Below are positions 45,359 to 58,011 of a DNA stretch of 64,000 nt, piece by piece. The stretch spans positions 806,001 through 870,000 of the forward strand of contig JAKZZE010000020.1 in the NCBI GenBank assembly GCA_024220505.1, read 5' to 3'. Position 1 is the first letter of the stretch. Each line of letters starts with the position of its first letter. This DNA comes from Rhizopus arrhizus. Its lineage: Eukaryota > Mucoromycota > Mucoromycetes > Mucorales > Rhizopodaceae. Under the pieces are notes generated by a model. That model saw nothing but the letters and a program-made list of their open reading frames with translations, did not search any database and had not been told where the DNA came from. The translations under genes were made by a program, and so were the position numbers.

Positions 45359-46700
45359 ATGCATAAAATACTTTTTCGATCGTTCAATAGAAACTATTCC
45401 ACAGAAATAAAGAAACTTAATTTACTCGGCCTTACATTACCTGAATTACAGCAAGAATTAAGTACTGTGCGGAATGTTAAACCTTATACAGCTTTACAAT
45501 TATGGCAGCACATTTATAAGCAAGGTCATGTCGATTTCACTCAAATGACCAATTTATCCAAGGATCTCCAGGCTGATCTATCAGAAAAATACACCATCTA
45601 TTATGGCGATATCAAGTTGGACAAAATAGCCAAGGATCAAACACGCAAATTTCTTATTGGGTTCAATCGAGACCCAAGAGCTATTGTTGAAACCGTCATC
45701 ATACCAGAACCCAAACGATCCACTCTTTGTGTTTCTTCTCAAATCGGATGCTCACTTAACTGCAGCTTTTGTCATACAGGCACGCAAAAATTAGAACGAA
45801 GTCTGACTGCAGCAGAAGGTTTTATTTGTACAAGTGTGATGGATGTGAATACTTATCAGTTTATGTATAGTGGTTGGACAGTACATGACAGCGGCGAAGC
45901 AATCCAATGACTTTCCAATAAGAGAAAAACGTGTGATTTCAAATATGGTATTTATGGGCCAAGGTGAACCTCTTTATAACTGGAGGCAAATCAGTAAAGC
46001 CGTAAAAATATTGACAAATGAACAGGGACTTAACTGGTCCAAACCCAAAATCACCATATCAACCTCAGGTGTTGTACCACTGATACCCAAGATTGCTACT
46101 GAATTGGGTGTCTCCTTGGCCATCTCACTTCATGCTACTAATAATGACTTGCGAAATGTGTTGGTGCCCTTGAATAAAATGTTTTCATTAGAAATGGTGC
46201 TGGACGCCTGTAAATTATATGCTCAGAGTATGGGAAATAGGGGAAAAAGGATCACATTTGAGTAAGAGAGAGCAAGGAAGAAAGAAGGTTAAGTAACACG
46301 TTGATTTGATAGATATGTCATGTTGAAGAATGTAAATGACTCATTATCAGAAGCAAGAACCATGGCTAAACTTTTAAAACAATTACCTGCTCATGTCAAT
46401 TTAATGTAAATCATACTTTTACATGATAGCTCACCTTGGATATTCATTTATATATGTAGACCTTTTAATCCATGGCCAGGCAGTGAATATGAATCAACGC
46501 ATATAGACCAAATCGAAAGATTTGCTAATATTGTATCATTAAATGGCATTCACTGTACTATTCGTAGACCCAGGGGACAAGGTAAAAATAATAAAAATAC
46601 GAAAAGAGATAGGCTCATCCATCTATCTGCAGATATCATGGCAGCTTGCGGTCAACTGAAAAGCTCTACATTGGACAAATCAAAAAATAAGATGATATGA
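45359..46700 (+). CDS. RlmN-like radical SAM RNA methyltransferase, probably mitochondrial
   Basis: Family members methylate C2 of adenosine in rRNA and tRNA. Five exons (45359-45818, 45871-46261, 46313-46405, 46460-46581, 46633-46700) sum to 1,134 nt, 377 residues. N terminus [19 protein letters not shown] looks like a mitochondrial presequence. The 4Fe-4S CX3CX2C motif is in [14 protein letters not shown]; the GEP motif in [16 protein letters not shown]-site segments in TISTSGVVP and [14 protein letters not shown]; and the catalytic methyl-carrying cysteine near the C terminus in [10 protein letters not shown]. All are intact. An in-frame upstream ATG at 45299 would add a hydrophobic poly-Phe segment and is less likely. 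A bacterial/organelle-type enzyme, common in bacteria and patchy in fungi. Confidence 0.9.
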
Positions 46701-46769
46701 TTGGCTAATGGCAAAATAAAAATTTCACTCTTTTTTTTTTCTTTTTTTTCTTAATCTTACACATAAAAT

Positions 46770-48239
46770 ATGTTTTCAACAAGTAAAATTAAATAATAAA
46801 TAACGTTTGCTGGAATACTAAAGCTTTCTTGTAGATCAACAAGCTAATTCCACAGCACCAACGTTTGGTTTTGGCTCACAAGCAGCTAATCCACAAGGTG
46901 CCTTTGGTTCACAAAACAATACTACTTTTGGCTTCAATACCTCTCAATCTCCCTCTCAACCAAGCACTGCATTTGGTACTCAACAACAACCAACCAATGC
47001 TTTTGGTGCCTCTACACAACAAAACACGGGATTTGGTAGTAATACATCAGTTGGATTTGGAGGTACAAGTGGATTTGGAACATCTAACAATGCTACAGGT
47101 GGTTTTGGAAATGCTCAAAACAATGCTACTACTACAGGCACCTTTGGAAGCAATATACAAAATACAACTGGATTTGGAGGGTTTGGAAGCAATAGCGCGT
47201 CATCTCAGCCAGGTTCAGCAACAATTGGATTTGGTGCTGCAACATCTCAACCTGCAACTAGCACTACATTGTCTAGTTTTGGCAGCACCTCTCAACCTAT
47301 TTCCAATACCAGTACACTATTTGGAAGTACTTCTCAACCTGCAACTAGTAGTACTTCAACATTTGGAGGATTTGGAACATCCCAACCTGCTACTAGTAAT
47401 ACCTCAACATTTGGTGGTTTTGGTAGTACTTCTCAACCCGCTTCGAGCACAACCACATTTGGTGGCTTCGGTAATACTTCGCAACCTGCAACCAGTAGTA
47501 CTTCAACATTTGGAGGATTTGGAACATCTCAACCTGCTACTAGTAATGCCTCAACATTTGGTAGTTTTGGTAGTACTTCTCAACCCGCTTCGAGCACCAC
47601 CACATTTGGAGGATTTGGAACCACCAAGCCAACTACCAATATTGCACCCTTTGGTGCTACTGCTACAACCAGCAACCAAACAACAAATACAGTTCAGGGC
47701 AGTTTATTAGATTTAAAGAATTGTTTTCCAGAAACCAGTGGACCTCAATTTATCATTCGACCCGACGGCATCACACGTTCTACAGTGACACCCAATATTT
47801 TTATGTCTGAACCAGAAGTGGCAGAGTGCAGCAGCAATCACAATTTATCAGCCGTTCCTTCTACTGTCTCTTTACCTAAACCTAAAGAATTACCTCGTTT
47901 CTTGACATCCGGTTTGCTTTCGGTAAATAAATATAGAAAACAATGCAATATGCAATCTGTATAAAATCGTTGTGTACTCATTACTTTTTAGCCTGGAAAT
48001 GGAAAACGCAGAACAATAGACGAACTTGTAACCAAGAAGAATGACAGAGAAAAGAATGAACAAGAAGGGTAATGTATATATACGTGTGTATTATGTATTT
48101 ATTAACTTTGTTCTATAGTCAAAATGTACCACAATATAAACCTGAACCAAAGACGCCTAAAGGAATTCTTGCTGAAAAAAATACAGATCCATATCAAGGT
48201 TTTTATAGAAACCTTAGAAAAGATGTGACTAGTGTATAA
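46770..48239 (+). CDS. FG-repeat nucleoporin
   Basis: Four exons (46770-46782, 46835-47922, 47992-48068, 48119-48239) give 432 residues. Nearly the whole N-terminal two-thirds is phenylalanine-glycine repeat: TFGFGSQAANPQGAFGSQ, SVGFGGTSGFGTS, and tandem FGGFG(S/N)TSQPA units from about 47270 to 47640. Such natively unfolded FG domains form the permeability barrier of the nuclear pore and bind karyopherins. The C-terminal part (LPRFLTSGLLSPGNGKRRTI, KPEPKTPKGILAEKN) is charged and may anchor it; no Nup98 autoproteolytic domain is visible. The first exon codes only MFST plus one base. The exact nucleoporin is not identified. Confidence 0.85.
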
Positions 48240-49076
48240 ACCATTGTTATTCCCCTCTCTATATTGTTGTGAATATATTTAACAATTGCAACTTATGAAA
48301 TACAATTAGATACGCAAACAAATTAAAAAAAGAAAAGATATATAGCACATTTATAAAACGCATCAAGAAAATAAGTTTAATGTATCATAAATACTTGTGT
48401 ACAAGTACTGTTAAACTATTTTTTGAGTCTTTAATCATCTTATGATTGTTCCTTTTTCTCTATTCTTTTATTCCTTATGCAAAGTAAGCTCATAGTTTCT
48501 ATTTCGACTTTTTACAACGAAATTAAACTAGTTGATTGAGGGTATTTTGCTCCATTCATGCACTTTCAAAAGTATCCAAATTATATTGTCATTATTGCCT
48601 TCAGCACGACTGTTGTTATTAGTAACCCTTCTTTTAATTTCATTCAATTTTAACTCATGATATGTATCTTGTTTAAATTTGATATAAAAATAACGGAGGA
48701 GAGATTAGATCAATTTGATATTACCTTTACAAAAGGCTTTGATTGATTATATCAATTTAATTCAAACATACAAGAGATACCATTAGAATTAATCCTATAC
48801 AGTCCTTCAACATTGATCTATGATGTACTTTGATTACTCAAGTTTCGTCTTTGTGAAAGTTAAATCGAATTGATCAAGAATTGGACTCAGTTGCGTATCT
48901 ATTTTCTTTTGTAATATTAAAGCAAATCTCAGTCTTTCATCCAGACTATATTGGAAGAGTGCGATTTTATCAACCATGTATTTTAAACATGTCAAATGAA
49001 GAAAAAGAGAAAAGAATTGTATATTTGATTTGTGATATATAACTTAGAGTGATAGACTCACTACTTCTCATTTTTA
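48240..49076. other. intergenic, no gene seen
   Basis: Shared 3' flank of the nucleoporin (plus) and Smr gene (minus). A+T-rich, no repeat or RNA recognised. Confidence 0.5.
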
Positions 49077-49976
49077 TTACATTATGAGACAGCCTTCTCC
49101 ATTAGCCATTTTATCAGTAAATCGATCGAGCCAAGAGAGATCACCAGTACCTTTGCCAAACTCAACAAAGAGACAGCCTGGATTAGGAATATTGGGTTGA
49201 CAACTTACATTGTACTTTTTAACAAGTTCAATAATAGCTGGCTTTAATTTTGCAATTTGACCTATCACATACACGCATTATTATAAGTTCTTTTTCTCAC
49301 CATTGTCGTTTCCTTACCAGGACTGTGAAGGCCTTTTCCAACAATAATAACTAAATTTTCTTCTCCTGAAGCTTGGCATCTTTGAATAGCTTCTTCTACC
49401 TTTTCACTCGCTTCAGTAACAAATAATCCATGCAAGTCAATCTCGTTCGTAGGTCGTCCCTGATTTTTTTCTAAAGTAAGTAAATATCTGCTTTCCCTCC
49501 CCTTTTTTTTTTTTTTTGCTTATTTACTAGCATAAATATATTCAGCAGCCTGTCTATTATAATCTTTCATCCTTTGATCATGCTTATGACCTTCAATAGA
49601 TAGCTCCTTGGCTTTTTTTTTTTATGTGCTTTTAGTTAGTTTAATCTAAACATAATCATAAGTGTGTGTCACCTTCTCCTCCGTCACCACGGTGATAAGC
49701 TTCTTGACTTTGAGAATATAGTTGATTCCTCTTCTCTGCTTCTATATGTGCTTTTTGACGTAAAGAGGAGTAATTTTCATCATCATCTACATCAGCAGAA
49801 TGATGATATGTAGTATGCTGTTCATAGTGCTGCTCATAGTGTTGCTCATAATGGTGTTGTTGATAATGATTTTGTTGATGGTTCTCCTGTTCTTGTTGTT
49901 TTTTTACGGTTTCATAAATTTTGATCCCTTCCTTGACAACCGTCTGTACTTTATCAATTGATTGAGAATTACCCAT
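49077..49976 (-). CDS. DUF1771-Smr domain protein
   Basis: About four exons joined in consistent phase. The N terminus MGNSQSID fits an N-myristoylation signal. A His/Gln/Tyr-rich repeat (HYEQHYEQHYEQH) follows. Then comes a DUF1771-type helical segment (SLRQKAHIEAEKRNQLYSQS, SIEGHKHDQRMKDYNRQAAE), and a C-terminal Smr domain with NEIDLHGLFVTEASEKVEEA, LVIIVGKGLHSPG and PGCLFVEFG. Smr domains bind nucleic acid and some are nucleases; DUF1771-Smr proteins in fungi are linked to mRNA surveillance (Cue2-like) or have unknown roles. One intron of about 45 bp precedes EIDLHG. The LDLHG and GKGLHS motifs are intact. Myristoylation would suggest membrane association and is inference. Confidence 0.85.
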
Positions 49977-50060
49977 TTTATAAATAAATAAAAAAAAACA
50001 ATGGATAAAAGGAAAAAAGGGGGAAAAAAAAAATTTTAATTTTAAAAAAAGTTTTTTATT

Positions 50061-51150
50061 TTAATCTTCCATTTCATCGTCTGAAGAAGACTCCTTTGCT
50101 AATCTTTCAGCTTCTGATTTTAATTCATTTGGTACAAATTGATGCTTATATTTTGATTCTGCACAAATCCAACTTAATTCCAATTCAAATTCTTTATCTT
50201 TTACGTCATCATGGCAAGTATAAATACTACATTATATTGTTAGATATACACAATCAACCAATGAATCATGATCTTACATTCTCGTAATTTCATTCACTGC
50301 TTCACGAACCGTCATATTTTCCAAATCCAACTTTTCAATTTCTGTCTTGGCAACTGATTTACCCTTTCCAACAGCACAACCACGGTATCCCTATCTCCTG
50401 TAAGCTTATGCCAAATTTTTCTAACACATCTACTTACCCAATAAACTCCAGAGGGTTCAATCATATATAAAGAAGGTTGCTCCTTCTCAGTCATTGTAGC
50501 AACAATTGTGCTTGTACCAAAAGGACGAACACTGGAATATAAAGTATAAGCAGAAACATATTGTCCTAAACGATCAGCAATTGTCTTTTGAGGTGTTAGA
50601 CTAACATGAAACCAAAAAGTAAAAAAGCACTTTTTACCTTTCCTGGAATAGGTTGTCTATAAATATCTCTCCAAGCTTGAGCTTCATCACGAGCACGGTT
50701 AACAACATGTCTGCCATCGGCTAATAAACCTGCTGAAGCCTATATAAAATAACGAATCAATATATTTCTCTTTTCTTTTTTGCTTTAAATTTTTCATTTT
50801 ACAATGCCAATATGAAGATCTGCACTTTGAATACGACGATTAGCTCCTTGAACAAGCAATTTCGATTGAATAAGTTTTTCAACTGCCAAAACAACGCCAT
50901 CCTTTACACGAAGACCAATAGCAGTTCTATTCAAAGAAAGAAATAAAGAAAAAACTTTAGAAAAGAAAGATTGAGCGTGTTATGACCACTTTACCCACTG
51001 TTGTCCACTGCTTTGTTTGCATATTCGACTTGAAAAACACGTCCATCAGGAGAGTAAGTAGAAACAGATAAATCATACTATGAATGGTTTATTATAACAA
51101 CAATTTGCAATGCACAATTATAAACCTACTCCTGTGCCGATGGAAGTCAT
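50061..51150 (-). CDS. PRE10: 20S proteasome subunit alpha7 (PSMA3/Pre10)
   Basis: Non-catalytic subunit of the outer ring of the 20S core. Six to seven short exons. The N terminus MTSIGTGYDLSVSTYSPDGR followed by VFQVEYANKAVDNS is the alpha-subunit gate region and the YDLS...VEYANKAV form is specific to alpha7. Then KDGVVLAVEKLIQSKLLV, ASAGLLADGRHVVNRARDE, YIRP-like FGTSTIVATMTEKEQPSLY, and GCAVGKGKSVAKTEIEKLDL. The acidic C-terminal tail (ESSSDDEMED) is the alpha7 hallmark. Introns split almost every domain block. Located 22 kb from RPT4, another proteasome gene. Confidence 0.94.
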
Positions 51151-52922
51151 TTTATATTAAAAAAAAATAAAGAAAAATAAAAAAAAAAGCATTAGGGCCG
51201 CGCGTACGATTGATTTAATGTGGCAAACTCCGAATTGAGGTGACATAATGTCTTTTGTGAACCACCTCAATTATGATAATATGCATCAAATTTGGTTAAT
51301 AATGGCTATGATAAGTTCATTATTGACTTAAAAAAAAAGACAGACGATCAATGATACTTCAATCTAACGAATAGAATATAAAGTAGTATTCTTATAAGAA
51401 TAAAGCAGAATCTTCTATCTTAAACGTATAAAGAAGCATACTTTTAATTTAATCTTTTTTACAGAGTCAATATTATTGCTTTTAACTTTAAAAGATAAAA
51501 CACATGCATAATCCAAAACACAGTAATCAAATAAGCTGTACTAAGGAGTTTCTTTTTTCTTTCAAAAAAAGCTTTTTAGGTTATTCTTACACAAATTTTA
51601 GCTTAAAAAAACAATGGAAAATTTGTTTGAACAAATTTAATGGATTTGAAGAGGTTTTTGTATGCGTAATTGTCTCCTTTTCCTTTTTAATTCAGATTAG
51701 CCTACCTTTATTTATCACGCGTTGTATGAGCCATTTATGTATCGCATATTCATAAGCAAGGAGAGCAAGTAAATCAAAGTTCCTTTTAGCCAATTTAACA
51801 GAGCACTAGATTTAATTGACAACTTTACAAGAGGCGACCACAAGACTTGCTAAGCGCCTTTTTGAAAAATGAAATGATAACAGCAGATTATAAGGAATGA
51901 GACGATTGAATTACAGCGCATCAGGAAAAGAGTTAAGCAGCAACTTATAAAGATTAAGAATATCATTTTCATTTTGAACTATTTAAATGATTGATTTTAA
52001 AAGTGATTAAGAATTTTTTTTTTAAAAAAAAAGGAGAAAAGAGAAACCTTCCTTACTTGAATACTTTCTTATTGTGTATACAACCATACAGTATGAATTA
52101 GCAAATGCTCAGCGTCTCAAAAGAAATCGCTTTGTTTACCAAGAATTAGCTTTAAAAATGCTTATAAAGAAAAAATTGCAGTGAGCACTTGTCCCGTCGA
52201 TCAAATTGATGTTATGGAATAGTAATACTATATGTTTACAGACCTCAAAATGAACCTTTGTGTGTATTGTACTATCTTTTATTCTTTTTTTAAAAAGATT
52301 TTTCAAGTGATTTATTATCTTTGTTTCTTTTACTATACGACAAATGAAAGAACAAATTTAAGCAGTTGAATGACACAAGCTATACACAAAAACAGCTCAA
52401 CACAAAATTGTTTTAAAAGAATCAATACTCCTGAATAAATCTCTTATTAAGTTCATACATATTTTTTTTTCGTTATACGCTACATTTTAAACCATATATC
52501 TTTTTTAGCGCATTATTTTTTTAATATTCAAATAACCAATGCTCTTACTATCATAAAGAGTACTTGATTCACTTTTGATGTAATAAACATGTAAGATTTG
52601 GAAACTGTTTTACGACTTTTATCATATGAAATTAGCTTCTTTTTCTTACTGTTGATATTTTTATTATTTTTATATTAAATGCTATTAAGCCAATAAATAA
52701 AAAATGAGCAAATTCACTGTGTGGTTATGAGAAATATCATTTGCTTATATAGCCGCTTGTTATTTAATAAAATAAATGGCACTAGTTGTTCTGTTTTATA
52801 CATATACACGTATACATATATAATTTATTTATTAAAATCAATAGTCCATATATACTCTTATTATTGTTCACTATTAAAAAAGTAAAATTAGCAAAAAATA
52901 ATACAAAAAAGTTTTAAAGTTC
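51151..52922. other. intergenic, no gene seen
   Basis: Begins with the alpha7 promoter. An 83-codon frame at 51504 is Phe/Ser-rich and not convincing. No repeat pair or RNA recognised. Confidence 0.5.
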
Positions 52923-54575
52923 TTACGTAAAAATAAACAGATTGTTAGTTGCAGCAATAGCAATTGTATTTTCTCTTGGGTGCCATGAAGAGTGTAAAAC
53001 CTTTTTACTGAAATCCATATTATCAATATTTGCAGCTGAATTTCTTGCGATAGGCATCTTTTTCGTAGCACCGGCATGTTTGGATCTAAAAGCACTTTTA
53101 TCTGCTTGAAGTGTAATGTCCGTTTTACCTTCACGGTCATATAGATGGAATGTGTTACTATATGATCCTGTCATCACATGGCTAGAATAAAATAAGTGAC
53201 TGGCAATTTGTATGCAATATAAACTACCTGTCATCACCACTAAAGGTACACTCAAATTTGTCAAATATACAATCATTTTCATACAAATCGCATAATCTTG
53301 ATCTCAGTTGATCATGAATATTAATAGTTTGAATAGGCTTATTGTTCATATTAAGATCCCAAATCTTTACAGTAAGGTAATCTCTTGAAAGAATATATCG
53401 TCCATCATGACTAAAATTAATGTCAGAAACAGATGATATAATTTCAGAAAAGAAGGATCTGTGTGCAGGATCCTCTGCTTCTTCAAATACTATATACATT
53501 CTATTAATATCTACTCCTCCATTCCTATTGTATAATTTACCTTTTGCTTGTCGATCACATAAAGCAGATTCTCTCATGTCACATAGTTTGATAGTACCTT
53601 TACTGCTGCTATACATAAACATACTACAGTGTTGAGGATGAAATTCAGCTGCTGTAATTACTTCTGTTAACTCTTCCATATTAGCTGGCTTAATATCCAC
53701 AATATCTAGTATACAGTTTAGTTTCCTTTGTTATTCTTTGTTGCTATTTTCTCTTTACTAAAGCTTTGATCAGAGACGTCTAAATTCCATAAATTAATTC
53801 TTAAATCATCAGCAGAAATATATGTTTCTCCGTCCGAGTTAATAGATATAGAATTAATATGATAAGTATGAGCTAACTAGTAATTAATAAACAGTATTCC
53901 CACTTGAATAGCTTTAAATTACCATTAGCATAAACTTTTCTTGGTACAGCAGCCACAATAGTATCATGATGGGTCAATTTTGGTAAACGAAGGGTATTAG
54001 TAGTAGCTGCAGCAGGTGCAGCACTATGCTCAGTTACCAACTTGAGAGTCTTGTCAAATATCTTCCACAACTTGATTGTTTTGTCTAATAAACCATTAAT
54101 TTTCTATAATGGACGCGTATGTATTGGGATAACTTACCATTGGTAGATAATAAAAAATGTGCTGAATTTTGTCTTTTACACCACTTGATCTTGTTGATCT
54201 TTTCTTCAATCTCCAAGCTCTTTAAATAATCAAACTCGGCTTCGTGAGACTGAAACTCTGTATAGAATCGATACTCACAATTTTTTTTCTATATTAAAAG
54301 GTTGAGCTAAAAAAGTCGGCTTATGCTCATGTCTAACTATTACGCTTTCATTCCTTTCAAACAAAACAACACGGCCTCCTTTATCTCCTGTTGCAAGGTA
54401 ATCGCCTGTTTGATTAAATTCCACCGTTGAGATGATATCAGCTGCAAACAATGTTATTCAATCTATTTATTTTCGGTGTGTATGTATACACTTTGTTACC
54501 ATCAGTAATGTCATCTGAATCTCCTTTATCACCAAAGCATTGGGCAAATTTCCAATCGTGTTGTTCTTCTGACAT
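52923..54575 (-). CDS. CDC55: PP2A regulatory B subunit B55 (Cdc55)
   Basis: WD40 beta-propeller subunit that targets protein phosphatase 2A to substrates in mitosis, growth and stress control. Read from the start ([20 protein letters not shown]) through many small exons: [145 protein letters not shown], and the terminus [20 protein letters not shown] followed by FIFT. These are among the most conserved B55 blocks ([20 protein letters not shown] type). No break seen once introns are removed; small introns and exon edges were checked by eye only. Confidence 0.94.
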
Positions 54576-56045
54576 TTACTTTTCCCTTTTATAACACAAT
54601 TATTATATGTGTATGAATATATATAAAAAGAGTACTCGAGAATAAAGTAAATAGAAAGAGTTCATCAGATTTAAACGCCGGTATATGTAGGGATTATATA
54701 TTTTGTTGCTATTAGAAAGCTACTTCTTATATGCAGCGTATATAGTTCCCGCAAAAGTATTAGTATACAATTAATATTTTCTATATTGTAAGTTACCAAA
54801 GCCTAATGTGTACAAATAATGCTAACTAAATTACCAAAAAGAAACCTAAAACAAAATGGAATAAGATAAAAAGTAAAATGTCTTCAGTGGTGGCTGCATT
54901 TAACCAAAAGCCATATGAAAGAAGAGAAAGCTTTTTTTTTGTCCACATGTTCATAATGAATAAGCTGGCATCAAGGTATTATTCACAAGTGAGAAGATAT
55001 AGTTGATCTGGGCCGCACACAGTAGTAGCCTGTAATATAAGAGTATTAACAAAAAATGGGACAACTGGTACTTGGCTATTTTTATATTTTTAGTTTCAAT
55101 ATGCATTACTGCTGCTCTAATGCTGCAAGTAGAGACTAAATTTAATACAACTGGCATGTTCCAACTTACTTTAATATCGCTTATCTCTAAATTACAAAAG
55201 CAGAGTAGTGGATGCTTTACAAGGACTTGCATACTCTTTTCCCTATTATTAGATCACAACTAATTATGTTCCTTTCACTCAATACAAATTGTTTTAATAG
55301 CTTCTGAAGCAATAGTACATAAGTAAAAAATAGGATCAACTTAAGAAACAAATGTAGACAGTTCACTTTTATGACCAGTAACAGATTCTTACAGTAGACT
55401 TTATTCAACCTCGATCTACAGTATAATAATACATTCATAATAATCTAGAAGCACTTCTCAGTTTTTGTACAAATACTCTTTATAACTTTATTTAATAAAT
55501 ATTAGACAAGAATCATAAGTGAATCTTTTGTCTATTCCTTCTTGATTACTCTTGATTTAGTCTCAATCCAGGCATCTGATTTTATTCAACCCTATTGACT
55601 ATAAGCTCTTAACACCACCGTCCCTAGTTCTCAACTGTACCTAACAGTAAATATAGTGAACCAAACTAGTTTCATACATCTTCACTATGATTGCTATTAA
55701 ACATAATGACCCTACAATTATTACATACAGTTATAATTAATTAAAAGTACCTTGGAAAGATTAAACTGAATCTTTATGAAACGATACAAATACTAGATAC
55801 AGTGATATTGAACAAAGAGGTATTATTTTTTCAATCTCGTTGGGCTTTACAGTCTTTTGTTTTAACGAAAAGTCACATAGACGTAAGTCATATTTTGTCA
55901 ATAAAAAAAAAAAAAAAAAAAAAAAAATGTTAGATTTAAAGAGGAAAGCAATCAATATCAGCGGTATGATTACAGAACTTGTGAGTGATAAAACCGAGTC
56001 TTTTTTTTATATTTTTTATTTATTTAACTATTTGCAATAGTATTT
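54576..56045. other. intergenic with possible element debris
   Basis: Several 60-90 codon frames on both strands are not protein-like. A 25-nt poly(A) run lies near 55903. The right end merges into the Ty3 protease relic. Confidence 0.45.
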
Positions 56046-56295
56046 GTTGTATAATGATAATAATAATCAAGTAAAAGGTAACAACAAAGATTAAGAAATA
56101 GCGTGAATACTTTTTGAGACTGATCTTTATTTCAGTTTAAGTTAAAATAAAAATTATTCTAATAAGAAGAATTGTATGATGTTATTTAAATAAACTTGTG
56201 TTTTATTTTAGTTATGATATTGTATTATGGTATATTTATCAATATCAGCTATAATCAATTACTGCTCTACAACAATATTTATATGTTTTTCTATA
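56046..56295 (+). pseudogene. decayed Ty3/gypsy protease-region fragment
   Basis: Plus-strand relic matching the minus-strand protease region of the element at 60.3-60.9 kb. Shared words include GTTGTATAATG, TACTTTTTGAGACTGATC, TTTATTTCAGTTTAAGTTAA, then TTATTTAAATAAACTT and the stretch resembling CAATTACAATCAGTTGCTGTTCTACAAC. It contains a shortened version (about 100 instead of 430 bp) of the noncoding block that splits the protease at 60.4-60.8 kb. No frame survives. It lies 130 bp upstream of the tRNA-Arg gene. Confidence 0.7.
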
Positions 56296-56428
56296 CTGAT
56301 TGCATATCTTTCAGTAAGCCCTAGACTAGACAAAGCGATTGAGGAATATGAATTTATTCCGGCTCGCACTTGTCCGATCCGGAGCTCTATTAAATATATA
56401 ATTTTAAAATGTGAAAAAAAATTGTAAA

Positions 56429-56502
56429 GCCCGATTGGCCAAATTGGATACGGCGTCCGCCTTCTAAGCGGAAGATTGCGGGTTCGACCCCCGCATTGGG
56501 TA
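56429..56502 (+). tRNA. tRNA-Arg (anticodon UCU)
   Basis: Folds into a standard cloverleaf without intron: acceptor GCCCGAT/ATTGGGT (two G-U pairs), anticodon stem TCCGC/GCGGA around loop CTTCTAA with anticodon TCT, T stem GCGGG/CCCGC around TTCGACC (B box GGTTCGACCCC), and discriminator A. A box TGGCCAAATTGGATACGG is recognisable. Reads AGA codons, which are common in A+T-rich genomes. Confidence 0.95.
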
Positions 56503-56503
56503 C

Positions 56504-56508
56504 TTTTT
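56504..56508 (+). terminator. Pol III terminator
   Basis: TTTTT one base after the tRNA discriminator region, a normal RNA polymerase III stop. Confidence 0.7.
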
Positions 56509-56748
56509 CAATTCTTTACCTGGATAAATATTTATCCTTTTTTTTAACGTGTTCTGTCGTTTCTTTTTTTCCACTGTGACGAAGCAAGTTACAATGTTAG
56601 TGCCAATGATGACTGCGCCTTGTAAATTCACTATGTTGGATCTATTGTAATGTAACACGAACAATGATTTAGTCCCCGATACAAACATGTACAATTACAG
56701 TTTGGATGAAGAACATGAACTTTAATTTACAGTTCAGGACAAGAGACA

Positions 56749-57158
56749 ATAGGCACCCCATATTTTTTATATAAATAAGATGAATATTTTGAACAAAATA
56801 ACAGACATTCAATAAATCATAGTTTCTTGCGCTTAAAAAGCAATCTTTTCTTATTGGGTCACAATTACCTTTTCTTTTCTTTTTATTTTTACTTATTCTT
56901 TCTGATCTGATACCTGAATTATCACGAATCAAGAAAGATCCCTTTTATTTTTATCTTTTATTAAATAATCTTACTCCTAACCTTATTGATCTATAAAGAT
57001 CTGGTGGTCACTACTTAAAACCAAATTACTATATCAAAAGAACTGTTAAACGTTCAATCAAGTTAATCAAACTCAAGTCATTCAAGGCTTCAAACTTCAA
57101 ATTAAACAAATCTACAACACTTTAACACAATCCAAATCCCAAGTACTAACAAGTTACA
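56749..57158 (+). repeat. 5'-truncated Ty3 LTR (family A)
   Basis: Matches the last ~300 bp of the solo LTR at 10225-10651 (ATATAAATAAGATGAATATT, GCGCTTAAAAAGCAATC, AATCAAGAAAGATCCC, GATCTGGTGGTCACTACTTA) and ends ACTAACAAGTTACA at 57158. The first ~110 bp of the LTR are missing, and it carries about 75 bp near the 3' end that the 10-kb copy lacks. It starts about 250 bp downstream of the tRNA. Confidence 0.75.
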
Positions 57159-57990
57159 CTATTTAAACTTTTGAACTTTATTCAATATTTGGACCTTATT
57201 TCAAAAAGTAAAGCTTATTTCAAAAAGAAAAGCTTACTTCAAAAATCAAACTTTATTTTCTTTTGTCTATAAAATAGACAAACTTTTATTTTTATTTACT
57301 TCACTTATCTTAACTTCTCTTAACACTTATCTTAAATATATTTTATCCAATAAATCACGTATCTTTATCCCTGAATCTTTTGGTATAACATTCTTAAAAT
57401 ACAAGCAAGACAAGTCCCTTGAAGCCAATTATCTTCATTGTAAACATTCTTAAAACTCTTATCAAGTTACTTTATTACAAATAAGTTTGATCTACTTAAC
57501 AAGGTCTGGTGATCACTTACAAGCGAACCTAATATCAATACTCTACCCAACTCTTATTTTTTTTTTTTTATCCATTTTCATCAACTTTACTCTATTTCAA
57601 AACCGTTAACTCTTACAAGCCATTAAAGCAACAAAAAATTACAGTAGCCAGTAAAGAGGTTACACTGTAACTTTTGAGGAGGAGGGACATCAATCCCTGA
57701 AGGTAAACAAAAAAGTTCAAAAATAGAAAAACACAAAAAAAAACACAAAAAAAAACACAATCATATAAATATTCCCTTTATCCTTTTACTTTTCAATTTA
57801 ACTTCACTTTGATCTATTTTACTTTTAACATAACTTCAATAAAAAGAATATCTTCAAGGATCTACATGTAAAAAATAAAAAAAAAGAATAAAAAAAAAGA
57901 AAAACTTCCTCCATGTAGTTTTTGATATAATATATATAAGTTGATATTGTTATTTATATGTCTTCATTGTTGTGTATCTTTAATGTCCTA
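57159..57990 (+). repeat. second Ty3 LTR/leader segment, plus orientation
   Basis: 57554-57642 (CTCTTATTTTT ... CAACAAAAAATTACA) is an inverted copy of 63909-63999. 57700-57870 (AAACAAAAAAGTTCAAAA, TTTACTTTTAACATAACTTC) is an inverted copy of sequence at about 63230-63370. A purine-rich GAGGAGGAGGGA lies at about 57678-57691. The whole block thus resembles an LTR plus 5' leader, pointing the opposite way to the gag-pol remnant beside it. It marks a second element that truncated the first. Confidence 0.6.
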
Positions 57991-58011
57991 GCCTTGATAA
58001 AAATCGGCGCT

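Noticed and set aside
46865..47710. 281-codon Leu/Val-rich frame
   Set aside because: Shadow of the FG-repeat nucleoporin in another phase; repetitiveness comes from the FG repeats.
54951..56040. Several frames near 55 kb
   Set aside because: No resemblance to retrotransposon or host proteins; likely chance.
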